64,000 nt of DNA, from positions 1 through 64,000 of the forward strand of contig CAZLMW010000008.1 in assembly GCA_964560875.1 (NCBI GenBank). Reading direction: 5' to 3'. This DNA comes from CAZLMW01 sp964560875. Its GTDB lineage: Bacteria; Myxococcota_A; UBA9042. Shown in pieces: positions 62,701 to 64,000 of the stretch (position 1 is its first letter; every line of letters begins with the position of its first letter). The position numbers and the translations under genes were made by a program. The notes beneath the pieces were generated by a model, which saw only the letters and a list, made by a program, of their open reading frames with translations, had not been told where the DNA came from and ran no database searches.

Positions 62701-64000
62701 CAAAAGACGCCGGTGAAGGTCAAGATCAGCGGCGCGCTCGTCGACATCTCAGCCGGCTACTACCACAGCTGCGCGGTTGACCAGGTCGGCCGCGTCTACT
62801 GCTGGGGCGAAAACAAGTACGGCCAGCGCGGCATCGGCCTCAAGTCCGGCTCTTCACCCAACATCGGCAAGCCCGTGGTCGGCTCCGATCCGTTCCCGGT
62901 GCCCGCCGGGGCCTGCAAAGCCGACGTCGATTGTGGCGATGACGGCAGCGCGTGCACAGTCGCCAAGTGCGACACCAAGTCCGGCAAATGCACCCACGTC
63001 AGCGGCATCGAAGGCCTCGGTTGCGACGATGGCAACGCCTGCACCAGCAACGACGCGTGCGCCAAGGGCAAGTGTGTCGGCGCCGCCAAGTCCTGCGCGG
63101 ACGGCAACGGCTGCGACCTCGATTTCTGCAACCCGCACAACGGTCAGTGCGTGCATACGCCGTACAACGGCAAGATCTGCGGCACCGGAAAGGTCTGCGT
63201 GTCGGGCTGGTGCGTTGGCCAGGTCTCCGGCTGGGCCAAGTCGGTCGCCCCCGGTCGCGACCATACCTGCGTGCTGCGCTCCAACGGGGCGGTCGTCTGC
63301 TTCGGCGACGGCAAGTACGGCCAGCTGGGCAACGGCTCAAACTCGGCGCGTTCGCTGCCATCGGGCGTGAAGAACCTCACCGGTGTCGAACAGCTTGCGT
63401 CCGGCGCCTACTTCACCTGCGCCCGCCGCAAGGACGGAACCGTCGTCTGCTGGGGCAAGGGCGACATCGGCTCGACGGGCAACGGCAAGAAAGGCAACCA
63501 CAACACGTTCAAGGCGGTCAAAGGCATCAGCAAAGCACGCTATATCGCGACGGGCAGCAACCACGCCTGCGCGATCGACGACAAGGGTGCGCTGTGGTGT
63601 TGGGGACACAACTCGGCCGGACAGCTGGGCTTGCTCCACAACAAGGAGCAGTTGGTTGCCGCGAAGGTCGGTATCGGGCCGGTTACCGCGGTCTCGGCAG
63701 GCGGCTCCATGACATGCGCCATGACGACCGACGGCTACACATGGTGTTGGGGCAAGGGCGACAACGGCGAGCTCGGCAACGGCCGGGTTACCAATTACTG
63801 GGCACCGTTCCTCGTGCACAGTCCGCTGCGGACGAGCGGCCTCACATCCGGAACCCTGCACACCTGCCGACTCGACCCCACTGGCGCCGCCAAATGCTGG
63901 GGCTACGGCGCCCACGGCCAGCTCGGTGACGGCAAGAAGAAATCCAGCTGGTTCGAGGTGGTTGCAGCAGGTCTTAAGGATCCTGACAAACTGAGCGGCG
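56752..64000 (+). CDS. Giant cysteine-rich RCC1-propeller lipoprotein (3' end outside the window)
   Basis: At least 2416 residues, open to the last base. GGAGG is 5 nt before the ATG, and the signal ends in LLAAPGC. A Thr/Ser/Gly/Asp-rich linker runs to about 245, then cysteine-rich CDDGxxCTxDxC repeats to about 765. The remainder alternates RCC1 propellers with short cysteine-rich spacers. RCC1 blades have the form (V/I)xxVxAGxxHTCAxxxxGxVxCWGxGxxGQLG and occur seven times near 768-1120, seven near 1233-1580 and seven near 1696-2043; at least five follow from 2161. In nearly every blade a Cys after the His pairs in sequence with the Cys of CWG, suggesting one disulfide per blade. Probably an exported binding scaffold. 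Divergent from the YGxP lipoprotein gene. Confidence 0.88.
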   Translation, partial: MVSIHRAVRPCGRRREETTVQAGSWTLALCLAALLAAPGCGGDDEVVAGPTIDGTATTPDTKLDTNIASDTSTGTDTASLEDTKGAVDVESPLPDTGSDDATTLDDAAVGADTDDPNAGDDAEHAADTEDSAIGPLPDVFLPPSDAGSSSGGDPDTVVATPDSGSSGGGTDSGTSSGSSGGNDVGSSSGAADAGSTSGSSSGNDAGSSSGSGTDAGSSSGSGTDAGSTSGSGGGTDAGSSSGVDAGPKDCGKCDDGKTCTDDSCNTTTGKCEYASAQDGKPCDDGKKCTLTDACSAGTCVGKLKDCSDKLDCTTDSCDAASGTCKHAALPDGDACDDGDKCTENDACGSGKCAGKGKVCDDGEVCTDDACDGKKGACSAKPVAGPKTCDDGDKCTDKDACKAGKCAGLKLDCNDNNPCTDDGCDAKSGCTKKANSATCDDGSKCTTGDTCQGGLCVAVKLACDDKNICTDDACDPAAGCTTTNNDKICHDGDKCSKKTCKAGKCDGVKVGCDDGNVCTHDSCDSAKGCVHKNNANTCDDGTKCTSKDGCKDGKCEGAKVDCDDKNVCTTDSCDAKTGCSNVNNSADCDDGNKCTNKEVCSAGTCKGAAIACKDANVCTDDSCDAKTGCVYQANTAKCDDSNPCTAGDVCKSKTCAGAGIDCGDKNDCTLDSCSAVPGPGGKGKVAKCVHKLGPDGGKCTDGNLCTKADACKAGKCAATVVTCDDGNPCTADTCSANTGKCLFAAVPNGTSCGDGLACVKGKCSKTSSGATVVAGVGHSCLLTTKGDVQCWGRGVFGVIGDGKKKDTSKPVAVKTAGKVIALAAGDYHNCAVIEGGKVQCWGRGTYGQLGYGSKSDRTSPATVSKVADAVSVAAGSNHTCVVHKSGNVSCFGYNANYQVGDGTKSWRYSPVQVAGLSGVVSLSAGIRHTCALKRDGYVWCWGTSLGGVLGNPRRSVSTRPFIAANLAGQAGVGAGSEHQCAVSRDGVGRCWGMNNYGQLGTGNKSGRPTATAVAGLGKIVQITGGRFHGCALTTGGGVACWGRNTRGQLGDGSKAERLKPVVVKGLYGIVSVAAGYEHTCAARADGSVICWGRGDAGRLGNGAMKDSLVPVAIFGAQGPATPAKSCKIAKDCAASGENCLAAVCLGGKCVYKPATDGSPCNDGNACTASDVCKAGSCNGAPVSCNDGNSCTSDFCAPAGGQCLSAPVAGSASCGKGMLCSGAVCAKERKVWATAIVAGHAHTCALRPDKTVSCWGHNAFGQLGVGNNGSRSSPGKVSNLTNVKTVSAGNYHTCAVDFSGAAWCWGRGSYGQLGTGKTASKNTPQKVPGISDAIAVSTGDEHTCLLRKTGQIACFGHNAWGQLGDGTKDNLTIALTNKDIDKVVQVSAGHSHTCALRTDGGLWCWGTSNYGGLGISGLNATYKPRPVTGLTAMAMVEAGYHMTCAVRLSGQSYCWGLANYGQTGYGGKSSGAFHRQIKGVSDVKALSTRRFHACGIGPDSKLWCWGLGNRGQLGQGNLSTKYSPVRVPGMDHVVSVAAGGEHTCALSQSGVVHCWGWDNSGALGLADNVLKDSRWPAWVWGTEPAPYGSKLCSTAAQCADDGNACTVAQCQAGKCQHVAGGNGLLCSDGAACTTGDSCAAGKCIGTPRTCGDGKNPCADGRCAVVVGACMDVSKPFGSKCGDGKVCSATGCSGNAAGWASAVVAAGNHSCALRQDNTVACWGHGGRGQLGNGSKADRTSPVAVSGLKSVQHLSAYGNHTCAATKDGKVVCWGQGGSGQLGHGKNSDSTTPVAVAGLKDIVSVATGSAHTCAVDKNGKAWCWGYGAYGGLGNGANKNANKPVQVINAGGFVELAAGAHHTCGFSKDGYARCWGSNQHKQLGGYPYAQLWSPLITPGLRRVRSITAGHYFNCYVSGNGGAKCWGYGAHGQLGYGGTATTSGKQTVKTLTDVMRIDGGLYHTCAIDGSAGWCWGYGALGQLGNGSKTSQKTPVKVKISGALVDISAGYYHSCAVDQVGRVYCWGENKYGQRGIGLKSGSSPNIGKPVVGSDPFPVPAGACKADVDCGDDGSACTVAKCDTKSGKCTHVSGIEGLGCDDGNACTSNDACAKGKCVGAAKSCADGNGCDLDFCNPHNGQCVHTPYNGKICGTGKVCVSGWCVGQVSGWAKSVAPGRDHTCVLRSNGAVVCFGDGKYGQLGNGSNSARSLPSGVKNLTGVEQLASGAYFTCARRKDGTVVCWGKGDIGSTGNGKKGNHNTFKAVKGISKARYIATGSNHACAIDDKGALWCWGHNSAGQLGLLHNKEQLVAAKVGIGPVTAVSAGGSMTCAMTTDGYTWCWGKGDNGELGNGRVTNYWAPFLVHSPLRTSGLTSGTLHTCRLDPTGAAKCWGYGAHGQLGDGKKKSSWFEVVAAGLKDPDKLSG

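Overview
The window is about 64 kb of high-GC bacterial DNA with dense coding on both strands. It holds no rRNA, tRNA, CRISPR array or insertion sequence that I can recognise. Two runs of exactly 100 N (20840-20939 and 44852-44951) show that it comes from a scaffolded draft or metagenome assembly. Very long lipoproteins built from CDDGNxCTxDxC-type cysteine-rich repeats behind Ser/Thr/Asp/Gly-rich linkers, together with the cyclophilin, NnrS/qNOR, AidB and SPASM genes, suggest a deltaproteobacterial-grade organism (Myxococcota or Bradymonadota-like). This placement is inference from protein style, not from a marker gene.

Layout. 0.1-3.8 kb: an M3 metallopeptidase lipoprotein whose signal region is encoded by a 15-bp tandem repeat, a small DUF5658-like membrane protein, remnants of an OmpA-domain protein and of a sugar dehydrogenase, and an ElaA-like acetyltransferase. 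3.85-13.1 kb: a 3075-residue cysteine-rich lipoprotein with cohesin-like, dockerin-like and Kazal-like modules. 13.2-19.7 kb: an anchored hypothetical protein, a metallo-beta-lactamase-fold hydrolase, and a leftward NnrS / quinol nitric-oxide reductase / cyclophilin set for NO handling. 19.8-26.7 kb: a tightly overlapping leftward operon (FadR-type regulator, SDR reductase, aldehyde dehydrogenase, AttH/CrtC-like protein, GMC oxidoreductase) that looks like alcohol/aldehyde or lipid metabolism, with two identical putative operators.

27.7-32.5 kb is one of the two most interesting segments. A radical SAM gene diverges from a four-gene operon encoding an unknown acidic-tailed protein, an E1/ThiF-like adenylyltransferase, a CysO-like ubiquitin-fold carrier ending in Gly-Gly, and a fusion of a degenerate E1-like domain, a JAMM protease, a PAS domain and a degenerate GGDEF domain. 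32.5-36.7 kb: two acyl-CoA dehydrogenase-family genes (one AidB) and an RpiB-like isomerase. 36.7-45.3 kb: a second cysteine-rich lipoprotein, an FHA protein with a catalytically degenerate AAA+ domain, a small lipoprotein, and a TetR regulator overlapping a sterol-desaturase-type hydroxylase, with a pair of palindromic operators upstream.

45.3-49.4 kb is the other highlight. A cysteine-rich, beta-propeller lipoprotein reads through an in-frame TGA into a thioredoxin-like domain. The TGA sits exactly at the first position of the CxxC motif and is followed by a bacterial-SECIS-like hairpin, so this is a candidate selenoprotein with a UxxC active site. 50-64 kb: a methyltransferase, a cysteine-rich lipoprotein with five CARDB repeats, a SPASM radical SAM enzyme next to a lipoprotein carrying four YGxP motifs, and a giant cysteine-rich protein with RCC1 propellers that runs off the right end.

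Five of the proteins here (about 3.9-13.1, 36.7-40.5, 45.3-49.4, 50.9-54.1 and 56.8->64 kb) share one architecture: lipoprotein signal, low-complexity linker, cysteine-rich repeats, then a different C-terminal module. They are probably a paralogous set of cell-surface proteins.
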